64,000 nt of DNA from Aromatoleum evansii (GTDB taxonomy: Bacteria; Pseudomonadota; Gammaproteobacteria; Burkholderiales; Rhodocyclaceae): NCBI RefSeq assembly GCF_012910805.1, contig NZ_WTVK01000001.1:124001-188000 (forward strand), in the 5' to 3' direction. Positions 57,296 to 64,000 of this stretch are shown here, piece by piece (position 1 is the stretch's first letter; each line of letters starts with the position of its first letter). The notes below the pieces were generated by a model. That model made no database searches. It had not been told where the DNA came from and was given only the letters and a program-made list of their open reading frames with translations. A program made the position numbers and the translations under genes.

Positions 57296-58657
57296 ATGGC
57301 GCGCAAATATTTCGGGACTGACGGAGTCCGTGGCAAGGTCGGTGAATCCGCGATAACCCCTGATTTCGTGATGCGACTCGGTTACGCCGCGGGCGTGACG
57401 CTTGTCGGGCGGGAGCAACTCCCGCGAGGCGATCGTCCGGCCGTGCTGATCGGCAAGGACACCCGCATTTCGGGCTACATGCTCGAAGCCGCGCTGGAGG
57501 CGGGCTTTGCTGCCGCCGGTGTCGACGTGTTGCTCGCAGGCCCTGTTCCGACCCCCGCCGTGGCCTACCTCACGCGCGCCCTGCGCCTGCAGGCCGGAGT
57601 GGTGATTTCTGCATCACACAACCCCTATTACGACAACGGGATCAAGTTTTTCTCGGCTGACGGAAGCAAGCTGGCCGACGCCGTGGAGATGGAGATCGAG
57701 GCGCGCGTCGAGCAGCCCATGGGCTGTGCGGAGTCCGCCAGGCTCGGCAAGGCGAGGCGCATTGGCGATGCCGCGGGTCGGTACGTGGAATTCTGCAAGA
57801 GCACCTTCCCGAACGAGCTCGATCTGCGCGAACTGAGGATCGTGCTCGACTGTGCCAATGGTGCGGCTTACCAGATCGCGCCCAGCGTCTTTCATGAGCT
57901 CGGTGCCGAAGTCGTTTCGGTGGGAGTTGAGCCCAACGGACTCAACATCAACGAGCGCTGTGGCGCTACCTCGCCGGAACACCTGCGCGCCGCAGTTCTG
58001 GCCAACAAGGCGGATCTCGGTATTGCGCTCGACGGCGACGGCGACCGTCTCATGATGGTCGATGCCAGCGGTGAACTCTACGACGGCGACAAGCTGCTGT
58101 ACGTGATCGCATCGGCGCAACGGGCGCAGGGGCGTCTGGATGGAGTCGTGGGCACCCTCATGAGCAACCTCGGGTTCGAGCATGCCGTCGGCAGGCTGGG
58201 TGTTCCCTTTGCCCGGGCGAAGGTCGGCGACCGCTACGTCCTCGAAATGCTCCAGGAGAAGGGCTGGAAGCTCGGCGGGGAGAACTCGGGGCACATCATC
58301 TGTCTCGATCGCCACACCACCGGAGACGGCATCATCTCCGCGCTTCAGGTCCTCGCGGCCCTGCAGCTCACGGGCAAGAGCCTTGCGGAGGCATGTTCCG
58401 ACCTCGTCTTCTATCCGCAAAAATTGATCAACGTGAAGCTTCCGGCCGGATTCAACTGGCAGGCGCATGCCGGTATCGCCGCGGCGGCCAGGGACGCAGA
58501 AGCGCGGCTGGGAAGCCGCGGTCGTGTGCTCCTTCGTCCGTCCGGGACCGAGCCGCTGCTGCGGGTCATGGTGGAAGGGCAGGATGGGGGCGAGGTCGAG
58601 GGGCTTGCACGCGAGATCGCAGACTGCGTCGCGAAGGCCACCGTCGCGCAATATTAA
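57296..58657 (+). CDS. glmM: Phosphoglucosamine mutase
   Basis: 453 residues. It converts glucosamine-6-P to glucosamine-1-P for UDP-GlcNAc and the cell wall. The start [13 protein letters not shown] is characteristic. The phosphoserine is Ser107 in [14 protein letters not shown]. The metal loop is DGDGDR, and the sugar loop is GGENSGH. It follows folP by 55 bp. Confidence 0.97.
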   Translation: MARKYFGTDGVRGKVGESAITPDFVMRLGYAAGVTLVGREQLPRGDRPAVLIGKDTRISGYMLEAALEAGFAAAGVDVLLAGPVPTPAVAYLTRALRLQAGVVISASHNPYYDNGIKFFSADGSKLADAVEMEIEARVEQPMGCAESARLGKARRIGDAAGRYVEFCKSTFPNELDLRELRIVLDCANGAAYQIAPSVFHELGAEVVSVGVEPNGLNINERCGATSPEHLRAAVLANKADLGIALDGDGDRLMMVDASGELYDGDKLLYVIASAQRAQGRLDGVVGTLMSNLGFEHAVGRLGVPFARAKVGDRYVLEMLQEKGWKLGGENSGHIICLDRHTTGDGIISALQVLAALQLTGKSLAEACSDLVFYPQKLINVKLPAGFNWQAHAGIAAAARDAEARLGSRGRVLLRPSGTEPLLRVMVEGQDGGEVEGLAREIADCVAKATVAQY

Positions 58658-58671
58658 TCCCGGTATATGAA

Positions 58672-58705
58672 CTGTCACATTCCTGAAATGTGTCGCAACT
58701 AAAGT
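58672..58705 (+). promoter_or_regulatory. Pho box and -10 element of the pst operon
   Basis: CTGTCAC, four nt (ATTC) and CTGAAAT form a direct repeat matching the 7-4-7 PhoB box (second half 5 of 7). A TAAAGT -10 element begins 10 nt after it, the standard spacing for PhoB-activated promoters that lack a -35. The start would lie about 100 nt upstream of pstS. Confidence 0.7.
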
Positions 58706-58815
58706 GGGCGCACTTCGGAATGCACCGGGCCGGCCGAGCTATCGGCATGCCATGCCGACTTGGCCAGGTGCATCCGGTTCGGGCAATGACTCGGTTCATT
58801 CACTGGAGATTCACT

Positions 58816-59808
58816 ATGTCGGGTTTCAAGCAGACTGCGTTCGCAGCCGCCGTCCTCGTACTGGGAGCGCAGGCCGCGCATGCGCAGTCGCTGGTCAAGA
58901 TCGACGGTTCGAGCACCGTGTTCCCGGTCACCGAGGCGGTCGCCGAGGACTTCCAGTCCTCAAAGAAAGGTGCAGTGAAGGTCACGGTTGGCATCTCCGG
59001 GACCGGTGGTGGTTTCAAGAAGTTCTGCCGCGGGGAGATCGACATCGCCGACGCCTCGCGCCCCATCCTGAAGAAGGAAATGGAGGCCTGCTCGCAGGCC
59101 GGGATCAAGTACATCGAGCTTCCGGTTGCCTTTGATGCGCTGACCGTCGTGGCCAATCCCAAGAACGCATTCATCAAGCAGCTGTCCGTCGAGCAGCTGA
59201 AGAAGATCTGGGAGCCGGGCGCGCAGGGCACCATCAAGAGCTGGAAGCAGGTCGATCCCTCCTTCCCGGATGCGCCGCTCAAGCTGTTTGGTGCCGGGTC
59301 CGATTCGGGCACCTTTGACTACTTCACGGAGGCGATCGTCGGCAAGGCGAAGGCCTCGCGCGGTGACTACACAGCGTCGGAGGACGATAACGTGCTGGTG
59401 CAGGGCGTCTCCCGCGACGTCAATGCGATCGGTTACTTCGGTTATGCCTATTACGCCGAGAACCAGGGCAAGCTGAAGGCCGTGCCGATCGTCAACAAGG
59501 AAGGCAAGCCGGTCGAGCCGGGTGCTGCGACCGTGCTCGATGGTTCGTACAATCCGCTGTCCCGTCCGATCTTCATCTACGTAGCGGAAAAGTCCCTCGA
59601 AAAGGCGGAGGTTCGTGATTTCGTCACCTACTATCTGAAGAATGCGAGCAAACTTGCGACCGAGGTGAAGTACGTTCCGCTTCCCGCCAAGGCATACGAA
59701 ATTGCCCTGGATCACGTCAACAAGAAGAAACTCGGTACCGTTTTCGGTGGCGAGGCTGAAGTCGGTGTGACGATCGAGGCACTCCTGGCTCGCGAAGCCA
59801 AGCTCTGA
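58816..59808 (+). CDS. pstS: Phosphate ABC transporter substrate-binding protein
   Basis: 330 residues. A signal peptide (about 1-24, ending AAHAQ) sends it to the periplasm. Phosphate-site motifs are DGSSTVFPVTEA, GISGTGGGFKKFC and GAGSDSGTFDYFTEA. It captures phosphate for PstCAB. The start at 58816 is fixed by the signal peptide. It belongs to the PstS branch related to SphX/alternative PstS rather than the classical E. coli protein, judging by overall pattern. Confidence 0.95.
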   Translation: MSGFKQTAFAAAVLVLGAQAAHAQSLVKIDGSSTVFPVTEAVAEDFQSSKKGAVKVTVGISGTGGGFKKFCRGEIDIADASRPILKKEMEACSQAGIKYIELPVAFDALTVVANPKNAFIKQLSVEQLKKIWEPGAQGTIKSWKQVDPSFPDAPLKLFGAGSDSGTFDYFTEAIVGKAKASRGDYTASEDDNVLVQGVSRDVNAIGYFGYAYYAENQGKLKAVPIVNKEGKPVEPGAATVLDGSYNPLSRPIFIYVAEKSLEKAEVRDFVTYYLKNASKLATEVKYVPLPAKAYEIALDHVNKKKLGTVFGGEAEVGVTIEALLAREAKL

Positions 59809-59825
59809 TCGTGTCTGAAGCATGC

Positions 59826-59865
59826 GGTGCCCGGGTGTCCAGCCCGGGCGCCACTTTGTTGTTCT
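59826..59865 (+). other. Intercistronic hairpin between pstS and pstC
   Basis: A 10-bp stem GGTGCCCGGG/CCCGGGCGCC (one G-T pair) with a 7-nt loop is followed by the T-rich ACTTTGTTGTTCT. It may terminate part of the transcripts, giving more pstS than pstCAB. Confidence 0.65.
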
Positions 59866-59874
59866 AGGCCTCCA

Positions 59875-60834
59875 ATGCAAGAAACCAATTCCGGTGGTGC
59901 CGTGACCGTTGCACCCTATGGGCCGCTGTCCGTCAGCGACCGGCTCGCGAAGAAGGCGCTGCGCAACTTCAAGGAGCGCGTCATCGAGCTCCTGCTCCTG
60001 GGGGCTGCGTGCGTCTCCGTGCTGACCACCGTCGGCATCATCTGGGTGCTCGTCAGTGAGTCGGTGAATTTCTTCGGCACCGTGTCGATCTGGTCCTTCC
60101 TCACCGATACCATGTGGACCCCGCTGTTCGCCGAGCCCCGCTACGGGATTCTGCCTTTGCTCGCGGGCACGCTGACGACTTCTGTCGTCGCGCTTCTCGT
60201 TGCGATTCCGCTGGGAACGACGATTGCGATCTACCTTTCGGAGTTCGCTCGCCCGACGGTGCGTGAGGTCGTGAAGCCCTTCCTTGAGCTGCTCGGCGGC
60301 ATTCCCACCATCGTGTACGGCTACTTCGCCCTCATGGTCGTGATTCCGCTGCTTCAGCTGATCATGCCGGAGCTGTCGGGATTCAACATGCTCGGCGCCG
60401 GCATCGTCATGGGCATTGCCATCATTCCGTACGTCAGCTCGCTGGCCGAGGATGCCATGCGCGCGGTGCCGATGAGCATGCGCGAAGGCTCTTACGCGAT
60501 GGGGGCGACCCGCTTGCAGACCGCATTTCGGGTGGTCTTCCCGGCGGCCTTGTCGGGCATCCTGTCGGCCTACATCCTGGGGATTTCGCGCGCTGTGGGC
60601 GAGACCATGATCGTGGCCGTCGCTGCGGGGATGCAGCCCAACTTCACCGTCAATCCGCTCGAGCCCGCCCAGACGATTTCCGCCTACATCGTCCAGGTCG
60701 CCCTTGGGGATCTCCCGCACGGCTCGATAGGCTACCAGTCGATTTTTGCGGCCGGCCTGAGCCTGATGCTCATGACGCTCGCACTGAATCTCGTCGGGCA
60801 CGTCGTGCGCCGTCGATTCCGCGAAGCATATTAA
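59875..60834 (+). CDS. pstC: Phosphate ABC transporter permease PstC
   Basis: 319 residues with about six membrane helices. The inner-membrane permease signature is EDAMRAVPMSMREGSYAMGA, the ABC coupling loop. The start MQETNSGG is chosen because it fits family N-termini. It pairs with PstA in the channel. Confidence 0.94.
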   Translation: MQETNSGGAVTVAPYGPLSVSDRLAKKALRNFKERVIELLLLGAACVSVLTTVGIIWVLVSESVNFFGTVSIWSFLTDTMWTPLFAEPRYGILPLLAGTLTTSVVALLVAIPLGTTIAIYLSEFARPTVREVVKPFLELLGGIPTIVYGYFALMVVIPLLQLIMPELSGFNMLGAGIVMGIAIIPYVSSLAEDAMRAVPMSMREGSYAMGATRLQTAFRVVFPAALSGILSAYILGISRAVGETMIVAVAAGMQPNFTVNPLEPAQTISAYIVQVALGDLPHGSIGYQSIFAAGLSLMLMTLALNLVGHVVRRRFREAY

Positions 60835-60844
60835 GAAGAACGGC

Positions 60845-61768
60845 ATGAAAGCAGAAGACATTCCCCTGATCAGGAAGATCATCCGACGCAACAAGCGCCT
60901 CGAGGTGCTGTTCGCGGTCGCAGGCTTCCTTGCATTGCTGGTGGGCGTGCTGACCTTCGTGGCGCTGTTTGCCCAGATGGCCGTTGCCGGCTGGGAGCGC
61001 ATCTCCCCGGATTTCTTCACCAACTTCCCGTCGCGCCGTGCCGGACAGGCGGGCATCCTGTCGGCGTGGGTCGGGTCGCTGCTTGTGATGCTGGTCACGG
61101 CGGTCTCGGCCGTTCCCTTGGGCGTAGCGGCGGGGATCTACCTCGAAGAATATGCGCCGAAGAACTTGTTCACCGACATCATCGAGATCAATGTGACCAA
61201 CCTCGCCGGCGTGCCGTCGATCGTGTATGGTCTGCTGGCGCTCGGCGTGTTCGTATACACCTTCGGCTTCGGGCAGAGCATCCTCTCGGCCGGCCTGACG
61301 CTCGGGCTGCTCATCCTGCCGGTGGTCATCGTCGCAACGCGCGAATCGATCCGCTCCATTCCCTTGCACATCCGCGAGGCGGCATACGGACTGGGGGCAA
61401 CGCGCTGGCAGGTGACCCGCGACCACATCGTTCCCTACTCGCTGCCCGGCATCATGACCGGCGTCATCATCGGCATGTCGCGAGCGATTGGCGAGACGGC
61501 CCCCATCATCACCATCGGCGCGCTCACCTTCATCGCGTTCCTCCCCGAGTCGCCCATCGGTCCCGAGTTTCCCTGGGTGAACTTCGAGTGGCTGAAGTCG
61601 GGCTTCACGGTGATGCCGATCCAGATGTTCAACTGGACCTCGCGTCCGGAAGAGGCTTTCCAGCAAAACGCTGCGGCAGCCGGTTTTATCCTCGTCCTGA
61701 TGACTTTGGCAATGAACGCCGTCTCTATCTGGATTCGTTACCACGTGCGCAAGGACATCAAATGGTAA
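60845..61768 (+). CDS. pstA: Phosphate ABC transporter permease PstA
   Basis: 307 residues with about six membrane helices. The coupling loop is [20 protein letters not shown], and [16 protein letters not shown] is typical. It lies 10 bp after pstC. Its last codons overlap the pstB start. Confidence 0.94.
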   Translation: MKAEDIPLIRKIIRRNKRLEVLFAVAGFLALLVGVLTFVALFAQMAVAGWERISPDFFTNFPSRRAGQAGILSAWVGSLLVMLVTAVSAVPLGVAAGIYLEEYAPKNLFTDIIEINVTNLAGVPSIVYGLLALGVFVYTFGFGQSILSAGLTLGLLILPVVIVATRESIRSIPLHIREAAYGLGATRWQVTRDHIVPYSLPGIMTGVIIGMSRAIGETAPIITIGALTFIAFLPESPIGPEFPWVNFEWLKSGFTVMPIQMFNWTSRPEEAFQQNAAAAGFILVLMTLAMNAVSIWIRYHVRKDIKW

Positions 61769-62652
61769 GCGTTGCTACGATGCGAATGAGCGAACAAGCC
61801 GCTGCGGACACCGCGGCGCAGGCCGGCGCTGCCTCGGGTGAGGCACGCAATCCGAATTCCTCCGACATGGCTGCGCGCAATGCCGGCGGGGTTCCCGTGA
61901 AGGCGTCCGTGGAAAACTTCAGTTTCTATTACGGTGACTTCAAGGCGCTCAAGTCGATCTCCATGCCGGTGCACGAGAAGCGCGTGACGGCATTGATTGG
62001 TCCGTCCGGTTGCGGAAAGTCCACGCTCTTGCGGACGTTCAACCGCATGCATGACCTGTATCCGGGGAATCGCTACGAGGGGACGATCCGCCTGCACCCG
62101 GACAATACCAACCTGCTCGATCCCGCCGTCGACCCCATCGAAGTGCGCATGCGCATCGGCATGGTGTTCCAGAAGCCCAACCCTTTCCCAAAGTCGATCT
62201 ACGAGAACGTCGCCTACGGGCTGCGCATTCGGGGCGAGCGCAATCGTTCCGTGATTGACGATAGCGTCCGTGAGGCGCTGCGGGGCGCGGCCCTGTGGTC
62301 GGAGGTCGAGCACCGCTTGCACGATCCCGCCACCGCCTTGTCCGGCGGCCAGCAGCAGCGGCTGTGCATTGCGCGCTGTCTCGCCACTCAGCCTGAAGTC
62401 CTGCTTTTCGACGAGCCGACCTCTGCGCTCGATCCGATCGCCACGGCCAGCATCGAGGAGCTGATCCACGAACTGCGCGACAAGGTCACCATCCTCATCG
62501 TCACTCACAACATGCAGCAGGCCGCCCGCGTCTCCGATTACACCGCGTACATGTATCTCGGCGAACTGATGGAGTTCGGCGAAACGAACCAGATCTTCGT
62601 CAATCCGAGGCGCAAGGAAACCGAAGATTACATCACCGGACGTTTCGGCTGA
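61762..62652 (+). CDS. pstB: Phosphate ABC transporter ATP-binding protein PstB
   Basis: 296 residues. It has Walker [11 protein letters not shown], signature LSGGQQQR and Walker [12 protein letters not shown]. An N-terminal extension of about 45 Ala/Gly-rich residues precedes the ATPase domain. The ATG at 61762 overlaps the pstA stop and has AAGGA 6 nt upstream; a later ATG at 61780 is possible. phoU and phoBR are not in the window. Confidence 0.95.
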   Translation: MVSVATMRMSEQAAADTAAQAGAASGEARNPNSSDMAARNAGGVPVKASVENFSFYYGDFKALKSISMPVHEKRVTALIGPSGCGKSTLLRTFNRMHDLYPGNRYEGTIRLHPDNTNLLDPAVDPIEVRMRIGMVFQKPNPFPKSIYENVAYGLRIRGERNRSVIDDSVREALRGAALWSEVEHRLHDPATALSGGQQQRLCIARCLATQPEVLLFDEPTSALDPIATASIEELIHELRDKVTILIVTHNMQQAARVSDYTAYMYLGELMEFGETNQIFVNPRRKETEDYITGRFG

Positions 62653-62743
62653 GCCGGATGAAGTCGGGTCGGCACGCTGTCGTCCCGTCCTGTCGGCGGC
62701 CGAGCGCGGCGCGCTGAGATTCGCCGGGAGTTTGCTGCATAAG

Positions 62744-62780
62744 GGAGGGGCGCTGTTTCAGTGTCCCTCTCTGTCTTTGT
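62744..62780 (+). terminator. Terminator of the pst operon
   Basis: A 12-bp stem (62744-62755 with 62759-62770, three G-T pairs) with a TTT loop is followed by CTGTCTTTGT. It lies 92 bp after pstB and just before the tpiA promoter. The tail is only moderately T-rich. Confidence 0.5.
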
Positions 62781-62793
62781 CAAGCAGCCTTTC

Positions 62794-62822
62794 TTTACCT
62801 CGCGAAGGCCTGCAGATACAAT
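62794..62822 (+). promoter_or_regulatory. Sigma-70 promoter for tpiA-secG
   Basis: TTTACC (4 of 6) and TACAAT (5 of 6) are 17 nt apart. Transcription would start near 62829, about 20 nt before the tpiA ATG. Confidence 0.65.
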
Positions 62823-62848
62823 CCGAAAATTTGGCTGGGGCGCAGTGC

Positions 62849-63607
62849 ATGAAACGAAAGCTAGTCGTCGGCAACTGGAAGATGAACGGCGACCGTGCGC
62901 GCAACAGTGCTCTGCTGGACCAGTTGCTGGGTGCCGTGCCTGCGGGCGTAGACTGTGCGGTCTGTCCGCCGTTTCCGTATCTCTCCCAGGTTGGCGAAAT
63001 CCTCCGCGGCAGCGATGTCGCGCTTGGCGCCCAGGATGTGAGCGAATTCCCTGATGGCGCCTATACGGGCGATGTCAGCATCACGATGCTCGGCGACTTC
63101 GGCGTGCGGTTTGTCATCGTTGGTCATTCTGAACGAAGGGCGCTGCACGGAGAGTCGGATGTGTTGGTGGCCCGCAAGGCGGGTGTGGCGCTCGAAGGCG
63201 GCGTCATACCCATCGTCTGCATTGGCGAGACGCTGGCTGAACGCGAGTCCGGCGTGACGGAGCAGGTGCTCCTGCGGCAACTCGATGCGCTGGCGGCCAC
63301 ACTGTCGCCCGAGGCGCTGCAGCGAATCGTGCTCGCCTACGAGCCTGTGTGGGCGATCGGTAGCGGGCGTGCAGCCACGGTCGAGCAGGTGCAGGCGGTG
63401 CTGGGGTTTGTCAGGCGGTGGCTGGGGGGGCATGTATCCGCGCCTGAGCGCAGTCGCATCCTGTATGGTGGCAGCGTGAAGCCCGAGACGGCGGGGGGCT
63501 TGTTCGGCTTGCCGGATGCGGATGGAGGCTTGATCGGTGGGGCTTCGCTCGATGCGCAGTCCTTTGTTGAAATCTGTCGAGCGGCAACGGTCGTGCAGGG
63601 CAGTTGA
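62849..63607 (+). CDS. tpiA: Triosephosphate isomerase
   Basis: 252 residues, TIM barrel. It interconverts dihydroxyacetone phosphate and glyceraldehyde-3-phosphate. Catalytic Lys11 (VVGNWKMNG), the histidine in VIVGHSERR and the glutamate in AYEPVWAIGSG are present, along with the phosphate-site YGGSVKPE. It precedes secG by 21 bp. tpiA-secG is common in proteobacteria. Confidence 0.97.
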   Translation: MKRKLVVGNWKMNGDRARNSALLDQLLGAVPAGVDCAVCPPFPYLSQVGEILRGSDVALGAQDVSEFPDGAYTGDVSITMLGDFGVRFVIVGHSERRALHGESDVLVARKAGVALEGGVIPIVCIGETLAERESGVTEQVLLRQLDALAATLSPEALQRIVLAYEPVWAIGSGRAATVEQVQAVLGFVRRWLGGHVSAPERSRILYGGSVKPETAGGLFGLPDADGGLIGGASLDAQSFVEICRAATVVQGS

Positions 63608-63628
63608 GATTCAAAACAAGGTCATATT

Positions 63629-63988
63629 ATGAGCAATTACTTATTTTCCATTGTCTTGACCGTTCATGTGCTGGTGGGGCTTGGCATCATTGCTCTGGTT
63701 CTCATGCAGCATGGCAAGGGGGCGGACGCAGGTGCGGCGTTCGGAAGTGGTGCATCGGGAAGTGTGTTTGGCGCCTCCGGTTCGGCGAATTTCCTCAGTC
63801 GCACGACTGGCATGCTTGCCGCCGTATTCTTCCTCACCAGCCTCGGGCTCAGCTACCTCAGTAGTGGCACGACCGCCAAGCCTGCCAGCATCATGCAGGA
63901 CGCTGCAGTGACGGCTCCCGCACCTGCTGGCGAGGCAGCTCCTGCAGGCGCGGCGGATGATTCGAAGGCACAGTCGATCCCCAAATAA
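63629..63988 (+). CDS. secG: Protein translocase subunit SecG
   Basis: 119 residues. Two membrane helices (about 4-25 and 54-74) flank the conserved [17 protein letters not shown] loop. The C-terminal tail is Ala/Pro-rich. SecG assists SecYE-dependent export. The window ends 12 bp after the stop; a tRNA-Leu commonly found next would be outside. Confidence 0.95.
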   Translation: MSNYLFSIVLTVHVLVGLGIIALVLMQHGKGADAGAAFGSGASGSVFGASGSANFLSRTTGMLAAVFFLTSLGLSYLSSGTTAKPASIMQDAAVTAPAPAGEAAPAGAADDSKAQSIPK

Positions 63989-64000
63989 GTTCCCCTTGGG

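Overview
The window is about 64 kb of GC-rich, densely coded bacterial chromosome. Protein sequences and gene order point to a betaproteobacterium of the Rhodocyclales (Azoarcus, Aromatoleum or Thauera type). Supporting traits are the gene order asd-fimV-truA-trpF-trpB-trpA-accD-folC-SPOR-cvpA-purF-metZ, a 7Fe FdxA-type ferredoxin, an acetohydroxyacid synthase resembling isozyme I, and grpE-dnaK-dnaJ behind a sigma-32-type promoter. The assignment is inference from protein character, not from a search. I see no rRNA, tRNA, CRISPR array, insertion sequence, prophage or defence island. This is core genome.

Layout. 1-5.4 kb: the 3' end of a 3-hydroxybutyryl-CoA dehydrogenase gene, rho and trxA (minus strand), ferredoxin, a CBS-domain protein and a fadD-type acyl-CoA ligase. 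5.4-15.4 kb: amino acid biosynthesis. A Val-rich leader peptide and attenuator precede ilvBN, then come aroC, an MFS transporter overlapping an M48 lipoprotein protease, leuCDB and asd. 15.6-28.7 kb: fimV (with an apparent one-base frameshift near its 3' end), an orphan ECF-T-like membrane protein, truA, trpFBA, accD, folC, a SPOR protein, cvpA, purF and metZ.

28.7-33.0 kb (minus strand): an apparent operon of a TPR protein and an L,D-transpeptidase that share a C-terminal NTF2-like domain, two cyclophilins and lpxH. 33.2-43.5 kb: cysS, the grpE-dnaK-dnaJ chaperone operon with structured gaps, a Ser/Thr kinase fused to a cyclic-nucleotide-binding domain and divergent from grpE, an EF-hand protein, hemH and hrcA. 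43.6-48.0 kb: nadK, recN, fur, bamE and dapB.

48.0-63.99 kb: carA-carB-greA behind a good promoter and a terminator-like leader hairpin, yhbY divergent from rlmE, then ftsH, folP and glmM, the phosphate uptake operon pstSCAB behind a Pho box, tpiA and secG. This matches the E. coli order greA-yhbY-rlmE-ftsH-folP-glmM-secG, with pstSCAB and tpiA inserted before secG.

The genes mainly serve branched-chain, aromatic and aspartate-family amino acids, pyrimidine/arginine precursors, protein folding, envelope biogenesis and phosphate uptake. I did not find a convincing new multi-gene system. The most notable items are the ilv leader attenuator, the fimV frameshift, the carAB leader, the kinase/CNB fusion beside the heat-shock promoter, and the paired TPR/L,D-transpeptidase genes.
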